Assembly: GCF_007558815.1 (NCBI RefSeq) | Contig: NZ_VLTJ01000029.1 | Location: 248,001-312,000, forward strand | Reading direction: 5' to 3' | Origin: Verticiella sediminum | GTDB lineage: Bacteria; Pseudomonadota; Gammaproteobacteria; Burkholderiales; Burkholderiaceae_B | Length of the DNA: 64,000 nucleotides | Shown here: positions 51,779 to 59,078 of the stretch, piece after piece | How positions within the stretch are numbered: the first letter of the stretch is position 1 | How the letters are laid out: each line of letters starts with the position of its first letter | Made by a program: the position numbers and the translations under genes | Notes under the pieces: model-generated | What the model was told of the DNA's origin: nothing | What the model saw: only the letters and a program-made list of their open reading frames with translations | The model's database searches: none

Positions 51779-53404
51779 CTACGAGCGGCAAATAAGGTCA
51801 TGCGCCTTCTCGCCGATCATGATCGACGGAAGGTTCGTATTGCCGCTGATAGGCGTCGGCAACACCGATGCATCGGCAATGCGCAAGCCTTGAATGCCAT
51901 GAACGCGCAGCCGCTCGTCCACGACGGCAAGATCATCATGTCCCATCCGACACGTGCCGACCGGATGGGAGCGATGGCCGGCGTGGCTCCGGATGACTTC
52001 GGCCAGTTGCTCATCCGATTGCATGGCCGGGCCCGGAAACACCTCGCCTGAGATCAGATCGCGCAGCGGACTCGTGCCGTAGATGTCCCGACACGCCCGC
52101 ACGCCCCGGATCATCGTCGCCATGTCCTGCGGATCGTCGAACATATTGAAGAGGATTCGCGGCGCGTCGGTCGGCGCTCGTGAGCGTAACGTCACCCGGC
52201 CGCGGGAGAGTGGGTGCAAGTTGCCGACCCGTGCCGTAAATCCGAAGCGGGGCGGGTCGGTCAGATGCGGAAACCAGAGTTGCGCGGCATTGTCGACCGA
52301 CATGCAAATGACTTGCACGTCGGGGCGATCCAATCCGGTTCGAGTACGCAGGAAAATGTTGGCGGTCGCGCCGTTGGTCGCGAACACGCCATCCCGTCTG
52401 AACATCCAGCGAGCCGCCGCGAGTGCCGCCCGGTCGAACCTCAGCCACTTGGTGAGCCCGAGGCGCTCCTTGGCCTTGAAGAACATCATCAGGTTCGGAT
52501 GTTCACTCAGATTCCGGCCCACGCCTGGTAGATCGAGAATCGGTTCGACCCCGACGGATTGCAGATGGGCGGCGGGGCCAATGCCGGAGAGCATCAGGAT
52601 CTTCGGCGTGTCGTAGGCACCGGCGGACAGGATGATCTCGCGCCCGGCGCGTGCGCGAACCACACGCTTTTGGTGCAGGTACTCGACCGCCGTTGCACGG
52701 CCGCCTTCGACGACGATGCGCTGTACCAGCGCCCCGGTGACGATGTCCAGGTTCGGCCGCTTGCGGGCGTCGACCAGATAGGCTCGCGCAGTGCTGGAAC
52801 GACGTCCATCGCCAATCGTCGCGTCGACACGGCTGATGCCCTCCGGGCTCTCCGCATTCGGGTCCGCACATTCGGTGCATCCGGCCGCAATCGCCGCATC
52901 TCGCAACGGTTCATAGAGCAGATCCGGATGGCGCATCGACGTGATCAGCACCGGCCCATCGGCGCCATGAAACGGGCCGGCGCCTCGCCAACTGCTCTCG
53001 AGCCGTTTGAAATACGGCAGGACGTCGTCGAAACCCCACCCGGCCAGCCCGCTTTCCCGCAGTTGATCGTAATCGCGCCGGTGGCCTCTGATGCCGATCA
53101 TCGCGTTGATCGAGGAACTGCCACCCAAGGTCTTGCCCCGGGGCACATCCAGGCGTCGACCGTTCAGTCCCGGCTCAGGCTCCGACCGATAGTTCCAACT
53201 GTAGTCGGGATGACCCAATACCTTGCGGAATGCCAGCGGCATGCCCAAATAGGGGTGAGCGTCGCGCCCGCCCGCTTCGAGCAGCAGTACCTTGATGCAC
53301 GGATCCTGCGTCAAGCGGCTCGCCAGGGCGGCGCCTGCAGATCCTGCGCCGATGACGATGTAGTGATGGGTTCGGGTCTCTCGGGATGCCGGTCGAATCT
53401 GCAT
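51779..53404 (-). CDS. GMC-family FAD oxidoreductase (alcohol dehydrogenase/choline dehydrogenase-like)
   Basis: 541 residues. FAD motif YIVIGAGSAGAALASRL at the N-terminus; GMC signature 1 in RGKTLGGSSSINAMIGIRGH and signature 2 in ILSAGAYDTPKILMLSGIG; catalytic His in SHPVGTCRMG and a second His/Asn near SGNTNLPSIMIGEK. It oxidises a primary alcohol to an aldehyde. An aldehyde dehydrogenase gene lies 1.7 kb away in the same block, so alcohol to acid conversion is a plausible joint task. It follows a YCII-domain gene by six bases. Codon use is less GC-rich than in the surrounding genes. Confidence 0.9.
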   Translation of the reverse strand: MQIRPASRETRTHHYIVIGAGSAGAALASRLTQDPCIKVLLLEAGGRDAHPYLGMPLAFRKVLGHPDYSWNYRSEPEPGLNGRRLDVPRGKTLGGSSSINAMIGIRGHRRDYDQLRESGLAGWGFDDVLPYFKRLESSWRGAGPFHGADGPVLITSMRHPDLLYEPLRDAAIAAGCTECADPNAESPEGISRVDATIGDGRRSSTARAYLVDARKRPNLDIVTGALVQRIVVEGGRATAVEYLHQKRVVRARAGREIILSAGAYDTPKILMLSGIGPAAHLQSVGVEPILDLPGVGRNLSEHPNLMMFFKAKERLGLTKWLRFDRAALAAARWMFRRDGVFATNGATANIFLRTRTGLDRPDVQVICMSVDNAAQLWFPHLTDPPRFGFTARVGNLHPLSRGRVTLRSRAPTDAPRILFNMFDDPQDMATMIRGVRACRDIYGTSPLRDLISGEVFPGPAMQSDEQLAEVIRSHAGHRSHPVGTCRMGHDDLAVVDERLRVHGIQGLRIADASVLPTPISGNTNLPSIMIGEKAHDLICRS

Positions 53405-53410
53405 GGTGTC

Positions 53411-53719
53411 TCAGCCAGGCGGCCGCAGAAACGATCGGCCATCGAGAAAGGCCTTTCGCCATTGCGTCATGACGATGTCGCGGAACAACCCGCCAATGCA
53501 ATACGGATCGGCCTCGATGAAGCGCCTGGCTTGCTCACGATCGTCGATGTCGACGATGTAGATGCCGCCGCCCGCGCTCGTACCATCGTCATTGAGCTTC
53601 GGCCCGCAAGCCAGAAGACGCGTCGCCTGAGATTCGAGGTAGGCGATGTGCCGGTCGCGCAGTTCGCTTCGGCGCGCGCTCATTTGCGGATGGTCCCAGG
53701 TCTCGATGTGATACGGCAC
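53411..53719 (-). CDS. YCII-domain protein
   Basis: 102 residues from a GTG at 53719 with AGGAGGA nine bases upstream; an earlier in-frame ATG lacks a ribosome site. One YCII (ferredoxin-like) fold with a His-Asp pair typical of the family: YHIETWDHPQMSARRSELRD, AGGGIYIVDIDDREQARRF and DPYCIGGLF. YCII proteins dimerise and some act as lyases or muconolactone-isomerase-like enzymes; the exact activity is unknown. It is the first gene of a two-gene operon with the GMC oxidoreductase. Confidence 0.8.
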   Translation of the reverse strand: MPYHIETWDHPQMSARRSELRDRHIAYLESQATRLLACGPKLNDDGTSAGGGIYIVDIDDREQARRFIEADPYCIGGLFRDIVMTQWRKAFLDGRSFLRPPG

Positions 53720-53940
53720 GGCTAGATCCTCCTGACAGAGTGCGAATTCGTGGCGACGCAACGTCGCGAGAATTGGCCCGGGAATGCCCTTTCATGCATC
53801 CGCACAACCATTGTATTCACTCCAGTAATTCGATCCACGTCGACAGCGACACTGGAATTTGCTGAAAGCGTCAACGGCTCGTGGCGGGCTCCAACTACGC
53901 GAGTCGACGTCGATCGGCACGTCGATAACGGCTGAACAAA

Positions 53941-54021
53941 CGGCGTTGTGCCCGAACTTGTACTCACAAAGGAGCATTGGCGCTGAAGGTCAAGCTGGCT
54001 GACGCGCAGGGCACAACGCCG
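53941..54021. repeat. Pair of 13-base inverted repeats in the largest intergenic region
   Basis: CGGCGTTGTGCCC (53941-53953) and GGGCACAACGCCG (54009-54021) are perfect inverted copies, 55 bases apart. They lie in the 365-base gap between the divergent YCII and Bug genes (53720-54084), which contains no gene I can support. The pair might be two operator half-sites, the ends of a tiny mobile relic or a structured leader. No target duplication is visible at the outer ends. Confidence 0.5.
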
Positions 54022-54084
54022 ACGAGCGTGAACTCATAGAATGGAAAACACCAGGTCTCATCCTTGACCGATGTGGAGCCGCTC

Positions 54085-55083
54085 ATGCCTCTGACCTCCC
54101 TCCCCCGTTTCGTCGCTCTGAGCGTTATGGGCGCGATGATGACTTTGTCCCAACCGGCCGTACCGGCTCAATCCAGCAGTGCGTCTTCGGCCTATCCCAC
54201 CCGACCGGTGACGATGGTCGTCGGCTTTGCACCAGGTGGCGGCAACGACATCCTTGCCAGGCTGATGGCGGAGCAACTGACGAAGGCGCTAGGGCAATCC
54301 TTCGTCGTGGAAAACCGTACAGGCGCAAGCGGCATGATCGCAGTCGAGGCAGTCAAGAACGCGCCGGCAGACGGCTATACGTTGCTCGTGGGCCCGAGCA
54401 GTGCCATGGCGATCAATCCCTCACTGTTTGCGAAGCTGCGGTATGACCCCGTGAAGGACTTCGCGCCCATCACGCTGATGGGCAACATCCCCATCGTTGT
54501 CGCGGTTCGGCCGGAGAACAAGGCGAGGACCTTGGGTGAGTTCGTCGAAGCGTCGAAGCGCGCACCGACGGCTCTGAACGTCGGTTCGGGATCGAGTTCC
54601 TTCCAGCTCGCGGCGGCTCTCTTCTTCGAGCAGGCCGGCATCGAGTTCCAGAACATCAACTATCGCGGCACCAGCCAGGTCGTCGCCGCCTTGATGGGTG
54701 GGGAGATCGATGCGTCCTTGCTGGACGCGGCGGGTGTTCTGCCTCAAGTGCAAGCCGGCACGCTCAGGGCACTGGCCGTCAGCGGCGGGTCGCGCTATTC
54801 GGCCTTGCCCGACGTACCGACCATCACGGAAGCGGGGGTGCCCGGTTTCGAAATGAGCTTCTGGTCGGCGCTGTTCGCTCCGGCTGGAACACCGCCTGCC
54901 GCCCTTGACCGGATTCGAGCCGTCGTCGAACAAAGCATGCAGGACCCCTCGGTCAGACAGAGAATGGCGCAACTGGGTATCGAGCCTGCAACCAGTACAG
55001 CAGCCGAATTGACGGCTTTGTTGAATCATGAGATTCCGCTCTACCGAGTGGCCGCACACAAGGCCAAGGTCGAGCCGCAGTAG
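54085..55083 (+). CDS. Bug-family (TctC-like) periplasmic solute-binding protein
   Basis: 332 residues from the ATG at 54085 (MPLTSLPRFVALSVMG) with GGAG upstream; a TTG seven codons earlier is possible. The signal ends near PAVPAQ. Bug motifs: YPTRPVTMVVGFAPGGGND, ENRTGASGMIAVEAVKNA, PADGYTLLVG, INYRGTSQVVAALMGGEIDA. It precedes the aldehyde dehydrogenase gene by 55 bases and belongs to the lower-GC catabolic block, so it probably captures the substrate that the block's enzymes consume. No membrane transport components are encoded with it. Confidence 0.9.
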   Translation: MPLTSLPRFVALSVMGAMMTLSQPAVPAQSSSASSAYPTRPVTMVVGFAPGGGNDILARLMAEQLTKALGQSFVVENRTGASGMIAVEAVKNAPADGYTLLVGPSSAMAINPSLFAKLRYDPVKDFAPITLMGNIPIVVAVRPENKARTLGEFVEASKRAPTALNVGSGSSSFQLAAALFFEQAGIEFQNINYRGTSQVVAALMGGEIDASLLDAAGVLPQVQAGTLRALAVSGGSRYSALPDVPTITEAGVPGFEMSFWSALFAPAGTPPAALDRIRAVVEQSMQDPSVRQRMAQLGIEPATSTAAELTALLNHEIPLYRVAAHKAKVEPQ

Positions 55084-55138
55084 TTTGCATGATCGGCACG
55101 CCTGATCGCCTTCCTTAGCGCCCTGCCGGAGTTCATTC

Positions 55139-56632
55139 ATGCATGACGTAACCGAGCAACTACTCCCCAGTGTCGCCCGATTCATCGAGGAGCCTCACGG
55201 GTTCTTCATTGACGCAGAGTTCTCGGCAGGCGAAGCCGTGTGCAGATCCGACGTCATCGATCCCGCGCGAGGTGTGGTGATCTCGACGGCTGCCGAGGCC
55301 GGGCAGTCCGACGTCGAGCGTGCCGTCCAAGCCGCTCGCGAGGCTCTGACAAGAGGTCCGTGGTCCACGATGACACCGGCCCTGCGCTCGCGAGCGCTGA
55401 ACCACCTGGCGGATCTGATCGAGTCATCGATCGAGCCCCTCGCGCAGGTCGAAACCCTGAACGCCGGCATGCTTCTCACGGACAACCGGAGCATGATGAT
55501 ACGGGTGGCCGCAGAGCAATTCCGATACGCGGCGGGTGCCTGCACGCGGCTGTGCGGCCAGACCATTCCATCATCACGGGCCGGGACTTGGCACGCCTAC
55601 ACGACACGCGACCCGGTCGGCGTGGCCGCGCTCATCGTGCCTTGGAACGCGCCGTTGATGCTGACGGCGCAGAAACTCGCGCCGGCGCTCGCAGCCGGTT
55701 GCACGGTCGTGCTCAAGCCCGCCCAGGAGACTCCGCTGAGCGCGCTGTGGCTCGGACGGCTGATACTCGATGCGGGCATCCCTCCAGGTGTGGTCAACAT
55801 CGTTACCGGCGGAGCTGCCGTCGGCCAAGCACTGGCCGAACATCCCGATATCGACAAGATTTCGTTCACCGGCTCGACGCAGACCGGCCGCCTGGTGGCG
55901 CGCGCCGCGACCGGCAATCTGAAGCGCGTGACTCTCGAACTCGGTGGCAAGTCACCAGTCATCGTCTTCCCCGATGCCGATCTCGATCAAGCCGTTGCGG
56001 GTGCCTTCGGCGCGATTTTCCGCAATGCCGGACAGACCTGCGTGGCGGGCTCGCGGCTGTTCGTTCACCGGTCGGTTCACGACCAGGTGGTGGAAGATAT
56101 CGTGCGCCGTACACGCGCGATCAAGCTTGGACACGGCTTCGACCCAGCAAGCCAGATGGGGCCGATGGTCTCGGCACGCCATCGGGAACGCGTGCTCGGC
56201 TACATAAGTCGCGGCCTGGACGAAGGCGCGACGCTGCTCACCGGCCGCGCGGACGAAATGTCGACCATGCCGGGATTTTTCGTCGAACCCACGATACTGG
56301 CCGACGTCAGTTCCGATATGACGGTCATGCGGGAGGAGATCTTCGGCCCTGTGCTCTGCGTATCGCGATTCGACGACGATCTGCAAGACATCGCGAAGCA
56401 GGCCAACGATTCCGCTTTCGGCTTATCCGCCAGTGTCTGGACACGCGATCTGCGCACCGCTCACACGATGACGCGTCTGCTCCAGTCCGGAATGGTTTCT
56501 GTCAATGTCCACGGCGGCATCGATCCGGCCATTCCGTTCGGCGGCGTCAAGCAATCGGGCTGGGGCCGGGAGTGCGGTGACGAGGGCGTGCTCGCCTACA
56601 CCGAAGTCAAGAGCGTCTCCATCTGCCTTTGA
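55139..56632 (+). CDS. NAD(P)-dependent aldehyde dehydrogenase
   Basis: 497 residues, complete. Catalytic residues: N170 (VPWNAP), E267 (LELGGKSP) and C301 (NAGQTCVAGSRLFVH); the cofactor motif FTGSTQTG is at 243-250. It oxidises an aldehyde to an acid. Family placement within the betaine/aromatic aldehyde dehydrogenase group is likely but the substrate is not readable. It lies between a Bug protein and a carboxymuconolactone-decarboxylase-like protein. The GMC oxidoreductase in the same block would supply an aldehyde from an alcohol. Confidence 0.93.
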   Translation: MHDVTEQLLPSVARFIEEPHGFFIDAEFSAGEAVCRSDVIDPARGVVISTAAEAGQSDVERAVQAAREALTRGPWSTMTPALRSRALNHLADLIESSIEPLAQVETLNAGMLLTDNRSMMIRVAAEQFRYAAGACTRLCGQTIPSSRAGTWHAYTTRDPVGVAALIVPWNAPLMLTAQKLAPALAAGCTVVLKPAQETPLSALWLGRLILDAGIPPGVVNIVTGGAAVGQALAEHPDIDKISFTGSTQTGRLVARAATGNLKRVTLELGGKSPVIVFPDADLDQAVAGAFGAIFRNAGQTCVAGSRLFVHRSVHDQVVEDIVRRTRAIKLGHGFDPASQMGPMVSARHRERVLGYISRGLDEGATLLTGRADEMSTMPGFFVEPTILADVSSDMTVMREEIFGPVLCVSRFDDDLQDIAKQANDSAFGLSASVWTRDLRTAHTMTRLLQSGMVSVNVHGGIDPAIPFGGVKQSGWGRECGDEGVLAYTEVKSVSICL

Positions 56633-56654
56633 ATTCCCACTGGAAAGATCGTCC

Positions 56655-56996
56655 ATGGCCGAATCTGAACCATCTACCCCCCTCAAGAGGCTTCGCGGCG
56701 TGAATCCACGCCTGGCCGAGCTGACCGACAAAGTCCTGTTCGGGTCGCTCTGGGAACATCCGGCGCTCTCCAAGCGAGACCGCAGTCTCGTGACGGTGAC
56801 CGTCCTGGCGGTGCTCGGGCATCACGAACAGCTCCAGGTCCATTTGCGCCGCGCCCTGGACAACGGTGTCACTCGATCGGAGCTCGATGAGCTGATGGTG
56901 CATCTCGCCTTTTATGCCGGTTGGCCCGCCGGCACTTCGGCTGCCCTGGCCTGTGGGGTGGTCTACGCCACCGAGGACGACAGCAACGTAGCGTAG
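56655..56996 (+). CDS. Carboxymuconolactone decarboxylase/AhpD-like family protein
   Basis: 113 residues from the ATG at 56655 (MAESEPSTPLKRLRG). The fold is marked by LWEHPALSKRDRSLVTVTVL, HHEQLQVHLRRALDNGVTRS and a HLAFYAGWPAGTSAA helix. These match the small PcaC-like proteins, with the His and Glu typical of carboxymuconolactone decarboxylase and without the AhpD CxxC pair, so peroxidase function is unlikely. Its start is 22 bases after the aldehyde dehydrogenase stop, probably the last gene of the block's plus-strand operon. Confidence 0.85.
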   Translation: MAESEPSTPLKRLRGVNPRLAELTDKVLFGSLWEHPALSKRDRSLVTVTVLAVLGHHEQLQVHLRRALDNGVTRSELDELMVHLAFYAGWPAGTSAALACGVVYATEDDSNVA

Positions 56997-57032
56997 AAAA
57001 ACACCTCTGGTAACGTCAGGCCAAGATATGCC

Positions 57033-57518
57033 CTACACCAGCGCCTCGGCCGCCACCAGTATCCCGTCGTCGTCGCTGTACAGCCAGGCGCCGGGGGTGA
57101 ACACCACGCCGCCGAAGCTCACCGGCACGTCGGCCCTGCCGGCACCGGCCTTGGCGCTCTTGCGCGGGTTCGAGCCCAGCGCCTTGACGCCGAAATCCAT
57201 CTGCGCGAGGGCCGCGGTGTCGCGCACCGGCCCGTTGATGACCGCGCCGGCCCAGCCGTTGCGCTGGCCGGCCGCGGCGATCAGGTCCCCCATCAGGGCG
57301 CTCACCATGAGGCCGCCGCCGTCGATGACGAGCACGTCGCCGTTGCCCGGGCCATTCAGGATTTCGCGCACCAGCGCGTTGTCGCCGTAGCACTGCACGG
57401 TGCGGATGCGTCCACCGAAGACGCGCCTGCCGCCGTACTGGCGGAACTGGGTCTCGCACGAGGCGCAGTTCTCGCCGTGTTCGTCATACAGGTCGGCGGT
57501 GGCAAAGCTGTCGGTCAT
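57033..57518 (-). CDS. rraA: RraA-family protein (RNase E activity inhibitor/oxo-acid aldolase fold)
   Basis: 161 residues from the ATG at 57518 (MTDSFATADLYDEHGE), the same length as E. coli RraA. Conserved regions: QYGGRRVFGGRIRTVQCYGD, VLVIDGGGLMVSALMGDLIA, GWAGAVINGPVRD and VSFGGVVFTPGAWLYSDDDG. RraA trims RNase E activity in enterobacteria; many relatives are 4-hydroxy-4-methyl-2-oxoglutarate/oxaloacetate-type aldolases, and the G(x)20R-D-type residues needed for that activity are partly visible. Which role applies is undecided. Single gene downstream of the YncE-like lipoprotein on the same strand. Confidence 0.87.
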   Translation of the reverse strand: MTDSFATADLYDEHGENCASCETQFRQYGGRRVFGGRIRTVQCYGDNALVREILNGPGNGDVLVIDGGGLMVSALMGDLIAAAGQRNGWAGAVINGPVRDTAALAQMDFGVKALGSNPRKSAKAGAGRADVPVSFGGVVFTPGAWLYSDDDGILVAAEALV

Positions 57519-57592
57519 GGTCGTGACTCCTGGCGGAACGAAGAAAGCGCGTCCAGCGCGCGCCGGTCCATGATACCCGCGCCCTCTCCCTC

Positions 57593-58750
57593 TTACAGAT
57601 CGATGCGCACCACACCGTCCAGCGCGTCCTTGCGGAACGCCGGGTGCTTCTCGCCGTGCGGCGCCTTGACCGTGACGTACAAGGTGGTGCCGTCGGGCGT
57701 GAGCGCCAGGCTGTTCGGGTGCGCCGGCAGGTCGATCACGCGCTTGACGGCGTAAGTGCTCGCATCGAACACGGTGACCGCGCCCGTGCCCTCCGGCCGC
57801 TCGCGCGAAACGCCGCGATGGGTGGTGTAGAACTCGTTGCGCTGCGGGTTGTAGGCGATGTCCAGGGCGCCGATACCGCCCACGGGCACTTGCCGCACGA
57901 CGCTGCCGTCGGCGACGTTGACAACGTAGACCTGGTTGGTGCTGGCGTCGATGGCGAACAGCCGCCCGCCCTGCGCGTCGATGGCCAGGTTGATGAAGAA
58001 GTGCTCGGGCTTCTGCCTGTCCTTGCTGTCGCCGGTGCTCAAGCGCTGCACGATGGCGCCGGTGTCCGGGTCGATGGCCAGGATTTCGTCGATGCCGCCC
58101 TGGCTCACATACAGGCGGTTGGCGGCCTCGTCGTAGGCTACGCCGGCAGTCCAGGGCTCGCCGGTCTCGACGGTGTGGCGCACCTGTCCGGTGGCGCCAT
58201 CGACGATCCAGACCTTGCCGGCCCGCCCGGGGCTGGTGACGAACACGCGGTCGTGCTTCTCGTCGACCAGCACCTTGCGGGTATGGGCGACCGACTCCTT
58301 GCCGTCCTCGCCCTTTTCCGGCTGGGCGAGCTGGAACACGCCCTTGACGAAGCCGCTCGCCGCATCGACCGCGGTCAGCGAGCCGTCCAGGGTGTTGCCC
58401 ACATAGAGCGTGCCGGTGGCGCGGTTCAGACCCAGCGCGAAGGCGCGGCGCGGCAGTTGGATGGCCTGCTGCACCTGCAGCGTGCGCGCGTCGAGGCGGT
58501 GGACGTAGCCGGGGTAGGCCGGCTCGAACGAGGGGGTGGAGGCGACGAAGACCGAACCGCTGGCGGGGTGGACGGCGATTTCGTACGCGCCCTTGATCGC
58601 GTCCTGGCGCAACAGGGCGGACTGGGCGATGGAAGCGGCGGGCGATGATGCGGCGGTGGGCGACGCCGCAGGCACTGTCGCGCAGGCGCTCAGCAGCAGC
58701 GCCGCGCACGCCAGAGCGGCCGCAGACAGGGACAGCTTCGTGCTCGACAT
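57593..58750 (-). CDS. YncE-like lipoprotein with a seven-bladed beta-propeller
   Basis: 385 residues. The lipoprotein signal ends at LLLSAC (Cys 22). An Ala/Ser-rich linker follows, then a propeller of repeats with a YVSQGG/YVGNT type pattern: TLYVGNTLDGSLTAVDAASG, RVFVTSPGRAGKVWIVDGAT, RLYVSQGGIDEILAIDPDTG, RLFAIDASTNQVYVVNVADG, EFYTTHRGVSRERP. This matches YncE-family periplasmic proteins, whose E. coli member binds DNA and responds to iron. Function here is unknown. It precedes rraA on the same strand by about 75 bases. Confidence 0.82.
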   Translation of the reverse strand: MSSTKLSLSAAALACAALLLSACATVPAASPTAASSPAASIAQSALLRQDAIKGAYEIAVHPASGSVFVASTPSFEPAYPGYVHRLDARTLQVQQAIQLPRRAFALGLNRATGTLYVGNTLDGSLTAVDAASGFVKGVFQLAQPEKGEDGKESVAHTRKVLVDEKHDRVFVTSPGRAGKVWIVDGATGQVRHTVETGEPWTAGVAYDEAANRLYVSQGGIDEILAIDPDTGAIVQRLSTGDSKDRQKPEHFFINLAIDAQGGRLFAIDASTNQVYVVNVADGSVVRQVPVGGIGALDIAYNPQRNEFYTTHRGVSRERPEGTGAVTVFDASTYAVKRVIDLPAHPNSLALTPDGTTLYVTVKAPHGEKHPAFRKDALDGVVRIDL

Positions 58751-58890
58751 GGTTGACTCGCTCTCAAGGAAACGCCGGGCCGCCCCAAGCTCGACCCGCC
58801 GCAGGGTGGGCCGGCCCTTGGGGCACTCGGCAATGCCTGGAACCTACCATGGCCCGTCGCCGGCGAGCTATGCCGTTCACTGAATGGAGC

Positions 58891-59011
58891 CCCCCTACGC
58901 GCTGACGCGCCCCCCCCGGGGGGGGCACTGGCGGACCGGCGAAGCCGGATCCGCTGTGCCCTGGATCGCATCGCCGCAGTTTCATGCGTTGCGGTTTGCG
59001 CGCAGCGCAAT
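58891..59011 (+). repeat. Dispersed intergenic repeat, copy 2
   Basis: Matches copy 1 at 23500-23622 in the same orientation. The variable palindrome is here a run of eight C then eight G (58910-58925) where copy 1 has CCCTCGAGGG, so pairing is kept while sequence differs. CCGGC-GAA-GCCGG follows. It lies in the 328-base gap between the YncE-like lipoprotein start and the phoX end (58751-59078), which otherwise holds only the two hairpins annotated separately. Confidence 0.75.
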
Positions 59012-59027
59012 GGGCCGTTGAAATGAA

Positions 59028-59078
59028 TGGCCGGGCAGCGCCTGCCCGGCCACCCCAAGGGCCCGCCCGGGCCCTTGG
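59028..59078 (-). terminator. Two tandem perfect hairpins directly after phoX
   Basis: CCAAGGGCCC-GCCC-GGGCCCTTGG (59055-59078) abuts the phoX stop codon and TGGCCGGGCA-GCGCC-TGCCCGGCCA (59028-59052) follows two bases later. Each has a perfect ten-pair stem. No T-tract is present, so they may terminate in a Rho-assisted way or protect the 3' end of the phoX message. Confidence 0.55.

Noticed and set aside
48256-51801. Open frame of 1181 codons on the minus strand across emrA, emrB, chaA and folA
   Set aside because: It overlaps four recognised genes, and its composition (Gly/Arg/Asp/His repeats) shows it is a shadow of third-position GC bias.
53978-54040. Possible 20-codon leader peptide starting with TTG after AAAGGAG
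   Set aside because: Spacing of two bases from the purine stretch to TTG is too short, the peptide has no leader-like features and it crosses the inverted repeat.
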